A stretch of 64,000 bases of DNA. It comes from Aldehydirespirator sp965117015. GTDB taxonomy: Bacteria > Actinomycetota > Acidimicrobiia > Acidimicrobiales > Aldehydirespiratoraceae. The stretch is from positions 3,472,001-3,536,000 of the forward strand of contig OZ220747.1 of the NCBI GenBank assembly GCA_965117015.1, read 5' to 3'. This document shows positions 1 to 8,870 of the stretch, in pieces (position 1 is the first letter of the stretch; each line of letters begins with the position of its first letter). The position numbers and the translations under genes were made by a program. The notes beneath the pieces are model-generated. The model was not told the origin of the DNA and searched no databases. It worked only from the letters and a program-made list of their open reading frames with translations.

Positions 1-504
1 GTCGGCGAGGGCGGTCATGAAGTTGGTGTCGGAGCGCCAGCGGGGCAGTACGTGGATGTGGACGTGGTCGAACACGCTGGGCCCTGCGCCCTCCCCGAGG
101 TTGGCGCCGACGTTCACCCCGTCAGGCGAGAACGCGGCCTTCACCGCGGTCACCGCGTCGTGGACGGTGTCCCAGAGCTCGCGGCGCTCGTCCGGGTCCA
201 GGCCCTCGAGGTCTCCAACGGCGCGGTAGGGCAGGATCAGCAGGTGGCCCGTCGAGTACGGGTAGCGGTTCAGGATGGCGAAGACCCGCTCGCCGCGGTG
301 CACGATGTGGGTCTTGTCGTCGGGCAGACCCGAGTTGAGGATGGCCTCGAACAGGCTCTGGCCGGTCTCGTCGTCGGGGCCGGTTCCGGCTCCGGGGACC
401 GTGCCCGGGATGGTGCCCGACGAGTCGGCGATGCCGGCTGCGGCCGCCTCCCGGTCGTCCATCATGGCGGGGATCCGCCAGCCGGCCCAGAGACGCTCGA
501 CCAT
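1..504 (-). CDS. HIT-family nucleotide hydrolase/phosphorylase (3' part missing)
   Basis: The first 168 residues are visible; the gene runs off the left edge. The histidine-triad motif H-V-H-I-H sits at about residues 147-151, followed by VLPRW, as in HIT proteins that act on dinucleoside polyphosphates or other nucleotide phosphoramidates. The ATG lies one base after the TGA of the threonyl-tRNA synthetase gene, so the two are almost certainly co-transcribed and translationally coupled. In actinobacteria a HIT protein of the AP4A phosphorylase type often follows thrS. The N-terminal 40 residues are Ala/Gly/Pro-rich and poorly conserved. The exact substrate cannot be told from sequence. Confidence 0.85.
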   Translation of the reverse strand, partial: MVERLWAGWRIPAMMDDREAAAAGIADSSGTIPGTVPGAGTGPDDETGQSLFEAILNSGLPDDKTHIVHRGERVFAILNRYPYSTGHLLILPYRAVGDLEGLDPDERRELWDTVHDAVTAVKAAFSPDGVNVGANLGEGAGPSVFDHVHIHVLPRWRSDTNFMTALAD

Positions 505-505
505 G

Positions 506-2494
506 TCAGCTCCGAGCCTCGACCTCAGCTGCTAAGCGGGTCGCGAAGGCCTCCAGCGGAACATCGCGCTCAGGTTTCTTGGCACCTCGGGCGTTGACTC
601 CGACCGTGCCGTTGGCGGTGTCGTCGTCGCCGACCACCAGCACGTAGGGGACCTTGGCCACCTTGGCGTTGCGCACCCGCTTGCCCAGGGGCTCCTCCGC
701 GGGGCTCACCTCGGTGCGGAAGCCCCGCGAGAGCAGCGCGCCCGCCACTTCGGCCGCATAGTCCGCGTGGGCCGCGGCCACCGGCAGCACCGTTGCCTGC
801 ACCGGAGCCAGCCAGGCCGGGAAGGCGCCGGCGTAGTGCTCGACCAGAACTCCGAAGAACCGCTCCACCGAGCCGAACAGGGCCCGATGGATCATCACCG
901 GACGGGGCCGGGATCCATCGGAGGCCACATACTCGAGCCCGAAGCGCTCGGGCAGGTTGAAGTCCACCTGGATGGTGGAGAGTTGCCATGCTCGGCCGAT
1001 GGCGTCGCGCACATCGACGTCGATCTTGGGGCCGTAGAAGGCTCCGCCGCCCTCGTCGGTCTCGTAGTCGAGCCCGGCTGAGGTCAGCGCGGACCGCAAG
1101 CCGACGGTGGCGTCGTCCCACAGAGCCTCCTCGCCCACGTACTTGTCTGCCGGCCGGGTCGACAGCCTGGCCTGGAACTCGCTGAAGCCGAAGGCCTCCA
1201 GCACGCTCAACGAGAACTCCAGCAACGATGCCAACTCTTCTGCGATGTGCTCGCGGGCGCAGAAGATATGGGCGTCGTCTTGGGTGAAGCCCCGGCTGCG
1301 GAGCAGGCCGTGTACTGCGCCCGACAACTCGTACCGGTAGACCGCGCCGAGCTCGAACAACCGCATGGGCAGTTCCCGGTAGCTGCGCTGCGACGACCGG
1401 TAGACCATCACGTGGAACGGGCAGTTCATCGGCTTGGGGTAGTAGTCGGTGCCGTCCATCTCCATGGGCGGGTACATGCTCTCGGCGTAGAAGTCGAGGT
1501 GGCCGGACGTCTCCCACAGCACCCCCTTGGCTATGTGGGGCGAGAACACGAACTGGTAGCCGCCGCCGGCGTGGCGCTGCCGGGAGTAGTCCTCCATGAG
1601 GGTGCGAACTAGCGCGCCCTTGGGGTGCCAAACCGCCAGCCCCGGACCCAACTCTGCTGGCCACGACACCAGGTCGAGCTCCGCGGCCAGCCGCCGGTGG
1701 TCGCGCCGCTCCGCCTCGGCCAGCCGGTGCAGATGGCCGGAGAGGTCCTTGCGGGTGGCCCAGGCCGTCCCGTAGATGCGCTGGAGCATGGGGTTGCGCT
1801 CGCTGCCCCGCCAGTAGGCGCCGCTCACCCGCTGCAGGGCGAAGTGGCCCAGCCGCCCCGTGGAGGGCACGTGGGGGCCGAGGCACAGGTCCACGAACCC
1901 GTCCGCGTCGCCGTTGCCGGTGTCGTTTCGGTAGCAGCTGACGGTTCCTCCGTCCGACGCCTCCGAGGCAAGGTCGCCGCCGGCGTCGGCGCCCATGGCC
2001 ACTGCCTCGATAATGGCCCGCTTGTAGGGATGCTCTGAGAACAGGTCCAAGGCGTCCTCGGCCGCCATCTCGACCCGCCGGAAGGGCTGGTCGGCGTCGA
2101 TGATCTCCCGCATGCGGGCTTCGATGCGCTCTAGGTCGGCGTCGGTGAAGGTGCCCCCGTCGGGCAGTTCGAAGTCGTAGTAGAAGCCGTGCTCGATGGG
2201 CGGCCCGATGGCGAACGTGGCTCCCGGATAGAGGTCCAGCACCGCTTGAGCGAGCACGTGCGCGGTGGAATGACGCAGGGTGTGCAGTCCCCGGTCCGAG
2301 GCGGCGGTCACGATCTCCACCGACGCCCCATCGGACAGCGGCGCGGCCAAGTCCCTCTCATCGCCGTCCACCACCGCGACCACCGCATCGGCAGCCAGGC
2401 GAGGGCCGATGGAGGCGGCCAGATCGGCCGCACTGGACCCCTCCACCAGCTCACGCGCGGAGCCGTCGGGCAACGAGACCGTGATGACAGACAT
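506..2494 (-). CDS. thrS: Threonine--tRNA ligase
   Basis: Charges tRNA-Thr with threonine in the cytoplasm. The 662-residue protein has an N-terminal TGS domain, an editing domain with H75/H79 (HSTAHVLA) and C204/H208 (DLCLGPH), and a class II catalytic core with zinc-binding C358 (NCPFH), motif 2 around RGFTQDDAHIF and motif 3 at GSVERFFG, then the anticodon-binding domain. The open frame continues 46 codons upstream, but those residues are unrelated to the family and run into the mshC 3' end, so the ATG at 2494 beginning MSVITVSLPDG is chosen. It lies between mshC and the HIT gene on the same strand. Confidence 0.96.
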   Translation of the reverse strand: MSVITVSLPDGSARELVEGSSAADLAASIGPRLAADAVVAVVDGDERDLAAPLSDGASVEIVTAASDRGLHTLRHSTAHVLAQAVLDLYPGATFAIGPPIEHGFYYDFELPDGGTFTDADLERIEARMREIIDADQPFRRVEMAAEDALDLFSEHPYKRAIIEAVAMGADAGGDLASEASDGGTVSCYRNDTGNGDADGFVDLCLGPHVPSTGRLGHFALQRVSGAYWRGSERNPMLQRIYGTAWATRKDLSGHLHRLAEAERRDHRRLAAELDLVSWPAELGPGLAVWHPKGALVRTLMEDYSRQRHAGGGYQFVFSPHIAKGVLWETSGHLDFYAESMYPPMEMDGTDYYPKPMNCPFHVMVYRSSQRSYRELPMRLFELGAVYRYELSGAVHGLLRSRGFTQDDAHIFCAREHIAEELASLLEFSLSVLEAFGFSEFQARLSTRPADKYVGEEALWDDATVGLRSALTSAGLDYETDEGGGAFYGPKIDVDVRDAIGRAWQLSTIQVDFNLPERFGLEYVASDGSRPRPVMIHRALFGSVERFFGVLVEHYAGAFPAWLAPVQATVLPVAAAHADYAAEVAGALLSRGFRTEVSPAEEPLGKRVRNAKVAKVPYVLVVGDDDTANGTVGVNARGAKKPERDVPLEAFATRLAAEVEARS

Positions 2495-2597
2495 CGCCTC
2501 CGAGGCTACCGCTGCCCCTTGGGCACGACTGCCGCGCGATGTCCTCCCCAGAGGCCTTGCCGACCATGGTGCGGACAGCTTGGAATAGCGCGCTCGC

Positions 2598-3722
2598 TCA
2601 GAGGGCGATACCGAGAAGGTCGACAGCATCACCGACTGGGCGGCCTGCCCGGGCGGCGTTGTCCACTGCGGTGAGAGCGGCGGGGACGTCGAGGTCGTCG
2701 TCGAGGCGGGTTCGTACTGCTTCGCGCAGGTCGCTGTCGTCCCTGAGGGGCGAGACGCTGCGCCACAGGGCGAGACGCTCTGCGGCCTCCTGCAGCAGGC
2801 CGTCGTGCCAGGGCCAGGGGGTGCGGTAGTGCTGCGACATGAGGGCCAGGCGGATCACCATCGGCTCGTGGCGCTGCCGCAGGTCGTGCACGAACACCAG
2901 GTTCCCGAGCGACTTCGACATCTTGGACCCCCGATAGTGCACCAGCGCCTGATGCAGCCAGTGCCGGACGAACGGCTTGCCCGTCACCGCCTCGGACTGG
3001 GCCCGCTCGCACTCGTGGTGAGGGTAGAGCAGATCCGCTCCCCCGCCGTGCAGGTCGATAGTCTCGCCCAGCTCGCGCAGGGCCAGCGTCGAGCACTCGA
3101 CATGCCAGCCGGGCCGCCCCGCACCCCAGCGGGACTCCCACGCCGGCTCGCCGGGTCGGGCCTGCTGCCACAGCACGAAGTCGAGCCGGTCCCGCTTGGC
3201 CGGGTCGTCGGGGTCGTCGCGCCACTGGCGGGCCAGCTCGATCATGTGGTCGCGCCCGAATCCCGACAGCGATCCGAACCCGTGGAAGGCCTGCGTGTCG
3301 AAGTACACGCTTCCGCCGGACCGGTAGGCGAAGCCCCGCTCCAGGGCGGCGTGAACGAAGCCCCGGATGTCGGGGATGGCCGAGGTCGCCCTGGGCTCGG
3401 AGGCCGGCGGCAGGGTGTTCAGCGCGGCCATGTCGTCGTCGAAGCGAGCTGTCTGGTCGAAGGCCAGGTCGAGATAGTGGACCCCCCGGCGGTCGGCCGC
3501 GGCCAGGATGTCGTCGTCGACGTCGGTGATGTTGCGCACGCAGCGGGTCTCGCGGCCCATGTCCCGAAGGCGTCGCTGCAGCACGTCGTAGGTGATGTAG
3601 GTGGCGGCGTGCCCTAAGTGGGTGGCGTCGTAGGGCGTGATGCCGCACACGTACATGCGCACCACCGGCGGAGCGTCGAAATCCACCACCGCGCCTCGGG
3701 CAGTGTCATAGAGCCGCACCAC
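2598..3722 (-). CDS. mshC: Cysteine:glucosaminyl-inositol ligase (mycothiol biosynthesis)
   Basis: ATP-dependent ligation of cysteine to GlcN-Ins, the penultimate step of mycothiol synthesis. The 374-residue class I synthetase fold shows CGITPYDATHLGHAATY at residues 26-42; this variant marks MshC, whereas CysS has a CGPTVYD-like sequence. Zinc ligands are likely C26, C210 and the HH pair at 235-236; the KMSKS loop is at 267-271. It starts with GTG about 30 residues shorter than mycobacterial MshC, lacking the usual Trp/Pro-rich N-terminus. It heads a leftward run with thrS and is divergent from the enoyl reductase gene 59 bp away. A true CysS is the main alternative. Confidence 0.85.
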   Translation of the reverse strand: MVRLYDTARGAVVDFDAPPVVRMYVCGITPYDATHLGHAATYITYDVLQRRLRDMGRETRCVRNITDVDDDILAAADRRGVHYLDLAFDQTARFDDDMAALNTLPPASEPRATSAIPDIRGFVHAALERGFAYRSGGSVYFDTQAFHGFGSLSGFGRDHMIELARQWRDDPDDPAKRDRLDFVLWQQARPGEPAWESRWGAGRPGWHVECSTLALRELGETIDLHGGGADLLYPHHECERAQSEAVTGKPFVRHWLHQALVHYRGSKMSKSLGNLVFVHDLRQRHEPMVIRLALMSQHYRTPWPWHDGLLQEAAERLALWRSVSPLRDDSDLREAVRTRLDDDLDVPAALTAVDNAARAGRPVGDAVDLLGIAL

Positions 3723-3781
3723 TACCCGCCTGAGGACGTCTTGGGGGCTGCGCCGAAGAGCCGCACGTTGTCAAGGTAGCG

Positions 3782-4558
3782 TTGCGGGCCGTGGGCATCC
3801 TCGACGGCAAGCGCATCGTCATCACCGGCGTGCTGACCGACGCCTCGCTGGCCTTCGGCGCGGCCGAGCTGGCGCTGGCTGAGGGAGCCGAGATCCTCCT
3901 GACCGGGGCCGGACGGGCGATGCGCCTAACCCAGCGCACTGCCCGCAAGCTCGGCGACGGCATCGACGTGGTGGAGTTCGACGCGACCGAGCCGTCCCAT
4001 GCCGACGCCCTGCGCGACCATCTGGCCGGCAGTTGGGGGCAGGTGGACGGCGCGCTCCACGCCATCGGGTTCGCTCCCGAGATCTGCCTGGGCGGCACGT
4101 TCATGGACGCCACCTGGGAAGACGTCCGGGTGGCCCTGGAGATCTCCACCTACTCGCTCAAGATGCTGGCCGACGCGGCCGCCCCGCTGATGCCGGCGGG
4201 CAGTTCGATCGTGGGCCTGGACTTCGACGCCAGCCGGGCCTGGCCCGGCTACGACTGGATGGGCGTGGCCAAGGCCGGCCTCGAGTCCACCTGCCGGTAC
4301 CTGGCCCGCTACCTGGGCCCGCAGGGCATCAGGGTGAACCTGGTCTCGGCGGGGCCGATGAAGACCATGGCCGCCCGCTCGATCCCCGGGTTCTCCGAAT
4401 TCGAGGACGCCTGGGCACAGCGGGCACCGCTCAGTTGGAGCGTCACCGACCCCTCCCCGGTGTCGCGCACCATCGTGGCCATGCTGAGCGACTGGCTGCC
4501 GGCTACCACCGGATCGATCATCCAGGCCGACGGCGGCTACCACGCCATCGGCGCCTAA
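3782..4558 (+). CDS. fabI: Enoyl-[acyl-carrier-protein] reductase, InhA/FabI type
   Basis: Reduces trans-2-enoyl-ACP with NADH in the last step of the type II fatty-acid elongation cycle. The short-chain dehydrogenase protein starts GILDGKRIVITGVLTDAS, keeps the InhA-like active site GYDWMGVAKAGLES with the Tyr and the Lys seven residues later, and ends with a C-terminal INxDGG-like QADGGYH. Two starts are possible. TTG at 3782 has AAGG five bases upstream; GTG at 3791 gives the N-terminus closest to InhA but has poorer spacing. The gene is divergent from mshC and convergent with the CBS-domain gene, twelve bases away. Confidence 0.92.
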   Translation: MRAVGILDGKRIVITGVLTDASLAFGAAELALAEGAEILLTGAGRAMRLTQRTARKLGDGIDVVEFDATEPSHADALRDHLAGSWGQVDGALHAIGFAPEICLGGTFMDATWEDVRVALEISTYSLKMLADAAAPLMPAGSSIVGLDFDASRAWPGYDWMGVAKAGLESTCRYLARYLGPQGIRVNLVSAGPMKTMAARSIPGFSEFEDAWAQRAPLSWSVTDPSPVSRTIVAMLSDWLPATTGSIIQADGGYHAIGA

Positions 4559-4570
4559 CAATTCCGACGA

Positions 4571-5629
4571 TTACGCGCCGTTGGCGTCGGTCTCGTCGAA
4601 GATGTCGCCCACCAGCGCCTCCAGGACGTCCTCAAGGGTGACAACGCCGAGCATCTCCCCGGCCTCGTTGCGCACCAGCGCCATGTGAACCCGCGACCTG
4701 CGCATGTGCAGCAGCAGGTCGCCGCCGGCCATGTCGGGGCTCACCACCCGCATGCGGCGCACCAATTCCAGCGGCACGGGATCGTCGCGGGCCCCGGCCG
4801 GCATGCGGAGCAGGTCCTTGGCGTGCACGAACCCCAGCACGTCACCGGGATCGGACCCCCACATCGGGATCCTGGTGTGGCCGGTGGCGGCCACGACATC
4901 CTCGAGCTGGGCGACCGATGCGCCGCGGGGCACGGCCACCAGCCGATCGGCGGGCACCACCACCGACCCGACCGACTGAGCGCGGAACGCCAATGCGCCC
5001 GACAGCAACTCGTGCTCGGTGGGCTCGATCACCCCCTCCTCACGGGCGCCTGCCAGCAGCGTGTGGAACTCGTTGATGGTGAGCGCGGTGTTGATCTCGT
5101 CCACCGGTCTGATGCCCATCAGGCGCACGATGCCCGCCGACACCGCATTCAGTGACCAGATGGCCGGCTTGAACACGACGCCGTAGATCCGCATGGCCGG
5201 CGCGAGCAGCCTCGCCGACGACTCGGGTTCGGTGATGGCCATGTTCTTGGGGACCATCTCGCCCACCACCACATGCAGCGTGGTAACCGCGAACAGCGCC
5301 ACCGCGAACGAGATCGTGTGCAGGACGCCCGAGGGAACCTCGACGACCAGTTCGATGACCGGCTCGATGAGATGGGCGATCGCCGGCTCCGCCACGTAGC
5401 CAAGCACCAGCGAGGCCATGGTGATCCCGAGCTGGGCGCCCGCGAGCTGGGTCTGCAGGTCGCGCACCGCCGCCAACGCAAGCCGGCTGCGGCGGTCCCC
5501 GCCTACGGCGGCTGTCTCGAGGCGAGTGGCACGGGCCGCGACCAGCGCGAACTCGGCAGCCACGAAGAAGGCGTTGGCACCGAGCATCACCACCGCCACC
5601 ACCAGGGCCACGATCGTTCCCGTGCTCAT
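4571..5629 (-). CDS. DUF21/CBS-domain membrane protein (CorC/HlyC-like), short form
   Basis: A 352-residue membrane protein with an N-terminal DUF21 domain of about four transmembrane segments (residues 1-185, with the family motif GEMVPKNMAI) and a pair of CBS domains (about 205-340). Proteins of this family have been linked to magnesium or cobalt transport and ion homeostasis. Unlike its upstream neighbour it stops just after the CBS pair (EDVLEALVGDIFDE) and lacks the C-terminal CorC/HlyC transporter-associated domain. Its ATG overlaps the stop of the neighbour by four bases, so the two paralogues are co-translated and may form a heteromer. The transported ion is not known. Confidence 0.88.
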   Translation of the reverse strand: MSTGTIVALVVAVVMLGANAFFVAAEFALVAARATRLETAAVGGDRRSRLALAAVRDLQTQLAGAQLGITMASLVLGYVAEPAIAHLIEPVIELVVEVPSGVLHTISFAVALFAVTTLHVVVGEMVPKNMAITEPESSARLLAPAMRIYGVVFKPAIWSLNAVSAGIVRLMGIRPVDEINTALTINEFHTLLAGAREEGVIEPTEHELLSGALAFRAQSVGSVVVPADRLVAVPRGASVAQLEDVVAATGHTRIPMWGSDPGDVLGFVHAKDLLRMPAGARDDPVPLELVRRMRVVSPDMAGGDLLLHMRRSRVHMALVRNEAGEMLGVVTLEDVLEALVGDIFDETDANGA

Positions 5630-6927
5630 GGCGACACCGGTGGCGCCACCACCCTCACGGCGGCGATCCTCAGCCCGTCGACAGCCACAACCTCGAGGCG
5701 CCAGCCATGGACAGTCACGATCTCGCCCGGCACCGGGATGTGGCCCAACCGGTCAAGCACCAACCCGGCCAGCGTCTCGTAGTCCCCCTCGGGCATGGTG
5801 AAGCCGGTGGCGTCGAGTACCTCGTCGGTATGAAGCGACGCGGGCAGCACGGTGGAGCCCCGAGACTCCGACCGGGTGCGCTCAGGGGTGGACGAGTCAT
5901 GCTCGTCGTCGATCTCGCCGACGATCTCCTCCAGCACATCCTCGAGGGTGATGATCCCCGCCGTGCCGCCGTGTTCGTCAACCACCACCGCGAGCAGACC
6001 CGCGCCGGTACGCAGGTCGTCCAGCATGTCATCGAGGTCGCGCGACTCGGGCACGGCCAGCATCGGCTGCATCAACTGCGACACCGGCGTGGACGGCCGT
6101 TCCGATCCGGGCACGGCGAACAGCGACTTCACGTGGACCACACCGGCCACGTTGTCGAGATGGCCCGCCATGACCGGGAACCGGGAATGGCCTGTGCGGG
6201 CGGCCAGCTCGGCCAAGTCGGCCACCGAGGCGTCCGCCTCGATGGCGACCACCTCCACCCTGGGCACCATGGCGTCGTCGGCCTGCTTGTCGGCCAGGCG
6301 GATCGACCGGGTGAGCAGCCGCACCTCGCCCTCGTCGAGCATCCCCTCCTGCCCCGAGGAGACGAATAGGTGCTCGAGTTCGTCGCGGTCGGGCACGGTG
6401 TCAATCTCCTCGCGGGGCTCCATACCGAGGCGGCGCACCATCCAGTTGGCCGAGCCGTTGAGGAACGCCACCACGGGCCGAGCCAGCACGCCGTACACCG
6501 TCGTCGGCACGGCCACGGCCACCGCCATGCCGAACGGCTTGGTAGTGGCCACAGCCTTGGGGACGAGCTCGCCCATCAGCATCTGCACGGCGGTGGCCAG
6601 GATCAGCGCGACCGCCACGGAGACGCCCCAGGGCGTGTTCGTCCCGAACAGAGCCTCGACTGCGGGCGCGATCATCGGCGCCAGGGCTGGTTCGATCATG
6701 AAGCCGAGCAGCAGCGACGACACCGTGATGCCGATCTGTGCGCCGGACAGGTGGAACGACAACCGAGCCACCAGACGCTGGACCATGCGGGCCCGCCGGT
6801 CGCCCGCCCCGGCCCGCTCGTCCACCCGGGTCCGGTCCACCGCCACCAGTGCGAACTCCATGGCGACGAAGAAGGCGTTGGCTGCTATCAGCGCCAGCGC
6901 GGCCAGAAGCCACAGCGCGGTCTCTAT
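5626..6927 (-). CDS. DUF21/CBS/CorC_HlyC membrane protein, long form
   Basis: Full-length member of the CorC/HlyC family: DUF21 transmembrane domain with GELVPKAVA, a CBS pair, and a C-terminal FAD-binding-like CorC_HlyC domain (about the last 80 residues). The first in-frame ATG is at 6861, but translation from there would cut the first transmembrane helix in half. Open frame continues 22 codons upstream, encoding a hydrophobic segment (TALWLLAALALIAANAFFVA) that matches the start of its paralogue. The only plausible start there is ATA at 6927, with GGAGG four bases upstream. CTG at 6915 is an alternative. Its partner gene follows with a four-base overlap. Confidence 0.82.
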   Translation of the reverse strand: METALWLLAALALIAANAFFVAMEFALVAVDRTRVDERAGAGDRRARMVQRLVARLSFHLSGAQIGITVSSLLLGFMIEPALAPMIAPAVEALFGTNTPWGVSVAVALILATAVQMLMGELVPKAVATTKPFGMAVAVAVPTTVYGVLARPVVAFLNGSANWMVRRLGMEPREEIDTVPDRDELEHLFVSSGQEGMLDEGEVRLLTRSIRLADKQADDAMVPRVEVVAIEADASVADLAELAARTGHSRFPVMAGHLDNVAGVVHVKSLFAVPGSERPSTPVSQLMQPMLAVPESRDLDDMLDDLRTGAGLLAVVVDEHGGTAGIITLEDVLEEIVGEIDDEHDSSTPERTRSESRGSTVLPASLHTDEVLDATGFTMPEGDYETLAGLVLDRLGHIPVPGEIVTVHGWRLEVVAVDGLRIAAVRVVAPPVSP

Positions 6928-6987
6928 CGGTCCTCCCAGGTTCGCCGGACCCTTGCGGCCGTGAATCTAACCCACCACACCGTTGTT

Positions 6988-7086
6988 TCCCGCTCTTGTT
7001 CGCTGCGCTCACGGGCCGCTCGGGCCACGGCCTCGCTTGGCACCTTGCGGTACTCCGGACAGGCGCGACCCTTCCGCTCGGCCTCT
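6988..7086 (-). repeat. Dispersed 99-bp intergenic element, copy A
   Basis: This lies between the divergent CBS and ABC exporter genes. Read on the minus strand it begins AGAGGCCGAGCG (7086-7075), has a 37-bp variable middle, and ends with a 50-bp core (7037-6988) that differs at one base from a copy at 30446-30495. Both copies are 99 bp long. In one frame both encode EAER near the start and EAVARAARERSEQERE at the end, but the other copy has a stop in the middle. I do not recognise the element; it may be a small non-autonomous repeat or a decayed coding tail. Confidence 0.75.
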
Positions 7087-7097
7087 AGCTTGGCCTG

Positions 7098-8870
7098 ATG
7101 CCGTCGCCTGGTCTGCACCCCGACCGCAGCCTCGGGTGGCTCCGGCGGATCTTGCCGGTAGTGGCCACCTACAGGGCCGTGTTCGCGGCGTCCGTGACGG
7201 CCGGCCTGGTCTCGGTGGCGGCCACCGCGGCGGTGCCGGTGGTGATCGGGCGGGGGGTGGACGCAGCCGCGGCGGGTGACGCGCTGAGGCCGTGGGTGCT
7301 GGCCCTAGTCGCCCTGGCCGGCACCCGCTTCGTGTTGGGCTTCGCCTACCGGTACGGGCTGTTCCGCACGGCCCACTGCATCGAGGCCGATCTGCGCAAC
7401 CTCGTCTATGAGCGTCTCACCGAGCTGTCGTTCTCCTACTGGGACAGGACCCAGACGGGCCAAGTCATCTCGCGGGCCAACAGCGACATCCGCTCCATCC
7501 AGCTGCTCTTCGCGTTCGGTCCGCTCGTAGCCATGCAGCTGGCGCTGCTGGTCATGGGCACGGCCGCGATGGTGGCGCTGTCGCTGCCCCTGACGCTGGT
7601 GGCCATGGCACCGCTGCCGCTGGTCCTGTACGTCGGCCTGCGGCTGCGGAACAAGGTCTTCCCGCTGACCTGGGTGACACAGGCCCGGATGGCCGATGTC
7701 GCCATGATCGTGGACGAGAACATCCAGGGCGCCCAGGTGGTGCGCACTTTCGCCCAGGAGCAGGCTCAGGTGGACCTGCTGGCCCGGTCGGCTCAACGGC
7801 TCCGCTGGGCCGGCACGGCCACCGCCGACGCCCGGGCCCGCCACGCCCCCCTCATGGAGGCGCTCCCCCGGTTCGGATTGGCCCTGGTGCTGCTCACCGG
7901 CGGCCTGCTGGCCATCGACGGCACCATTGCGGTGGGCGACATCGTCGCCTTCAACGCGTACGTGCTCCTCATGGCGGCTCCGTTCCGGATGATCGGCTTC
8001 GTCCTGATCCAGTGGCAGCGAGCCTCGGCGGCCGCCCAGCGGGTGTTCGAGATACTCGACGAGTCCCCCGAGATCATCGAGCGTCCCGACGCCGTGCGGA
8101 TGACGGAACCGGCCGGCCGGGTGGAGTTCGACGATGTCGGCTTCACCTACTCCACCGGGGACGGCACCTCGATACTCGACGGCTTCTCCCTCACCGTGGA
8201 GCCCGGCGAGACGGTGGCGGTGGTGGGCCGCACCGGCAGCGGCAAGAGCACCCTCGGCCGGCTCCTGCCCCGCTTCTACGACGTCGACCGGGGTGAGGTG
8301 CGCATCGACGGCGTCGACGTGCGGGACTTGCGCATCCCGGATCTGCGCCGGGCGGTGACGGTGGCCACCGACGACCCGTTCCTGTTCGCTACCAGCGTCC
8401 GCGACAACGTGGCCTTCGCCCGCCCCGACGCGGATGAGGCGTCGGTAGCCGTAGCGCTGGTCGACGCAGCCGCCGGGGGCTTCGTTACGGCCATGCCCGG
8501 CGGCACCGACGCCAGGCTCGGCGAGCGGGGCTCGACCATCTCCGGGGGCCAGCGCCAGCGGCTCGCCATCGCCCGCGCCCTGGTCGCCGACCCGGCGGTG
8601 CTGGTGCTAGACGATGCCACCAGCGCCATCGACACCGAGGTGGAGGAGCGAATCCACTCAGCCTTGCGCCGGCGCCGCTCCCACCGCACCACCATCCTCA
8701 TCGCCCACCGGCTGTCCACGATCGCCATGGCCGACAGGGTGGTGTTCATCGCCGACGGGAAGGTGGCGGCCAGCGGCAGCCACCGCCGCCTGCTGCGGAC
8801 CGTTCCCGCCTACGCCGAGGTGCTCACCGATATCGGCGCCACCGACGACGCGTCGGCGCGTCCAGCCTGA
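7098..8870 (+). CDS. ABC exporter half-transporter, subunit with degenerate ATP site
   Basis: A 590-residue half-transporter: six transmembrane helices (about 20-310), then a nucleotide-binding domain with Walker A GRTGSGKST, signature ISGGQRQRLAIARAL and Walker B VLVLDDATSAID. The catalytic Glu after Walker B is replaced by Asp, and the Q-loop reads ATDDPFLF without the usual Gln. This is the pattern of the non-catalytic site in heterodimeric exporters such as TM287/288 or BmrCD. It is coupled to the next gene by a TGATG overlap, so the two half-transporters pair in the membrane. The substrate (drug, lipid or peptide) is unknown. Confidence 0.92.
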   Translation: MPSPGLHPDRSLGWLRRILPVVATYRAVFAASVTAGLVSVAATAAVPVVIGRGVDAAAAGDALRPWVLALVALAGTRFVLGFAYRYGLFRTAHCIEADLRNLVYERLTELSFSYWDRTQTGQVISRANSDIRSIQLLFAFGPLVAMQLALLVMGTAAMVALSLPLTLVAMAPLPLVLYVGLRLRNKVFPLTWVTQARMADVAMIVDENIQGAQVVRTFAQEQAQVDLLARSAQRLRWAGTATADARARHAPLMEALPRFGLALVLLTGGLLAIDGTIAVGDIVAFNAYVLLMAAPFRMIGFVLIQWQRASAAAQRVFEILDESPEIIERPDAVRMTEPAGRVEFDDVGFTYSTGDGTSILDGFSLTVEPGETVAVVGRTGSGKSTLGRLLPRFYDVDRGEVRIDGVDVRDLRIPDLRRAVTVATDDPFLFATSVRDNVAFARPDADEASVAVALVDAAAGGFVTAMPGGTDARLGERGSTISGGQRQRLAIARALVADPAVLVLDDATSAIDTEVEERIHSALRRRRSHRTTILIAHRLSTIAMADRVVFIADGKVAASGSHRRLLRTVPAYAEVLTDIGATDDASARPA

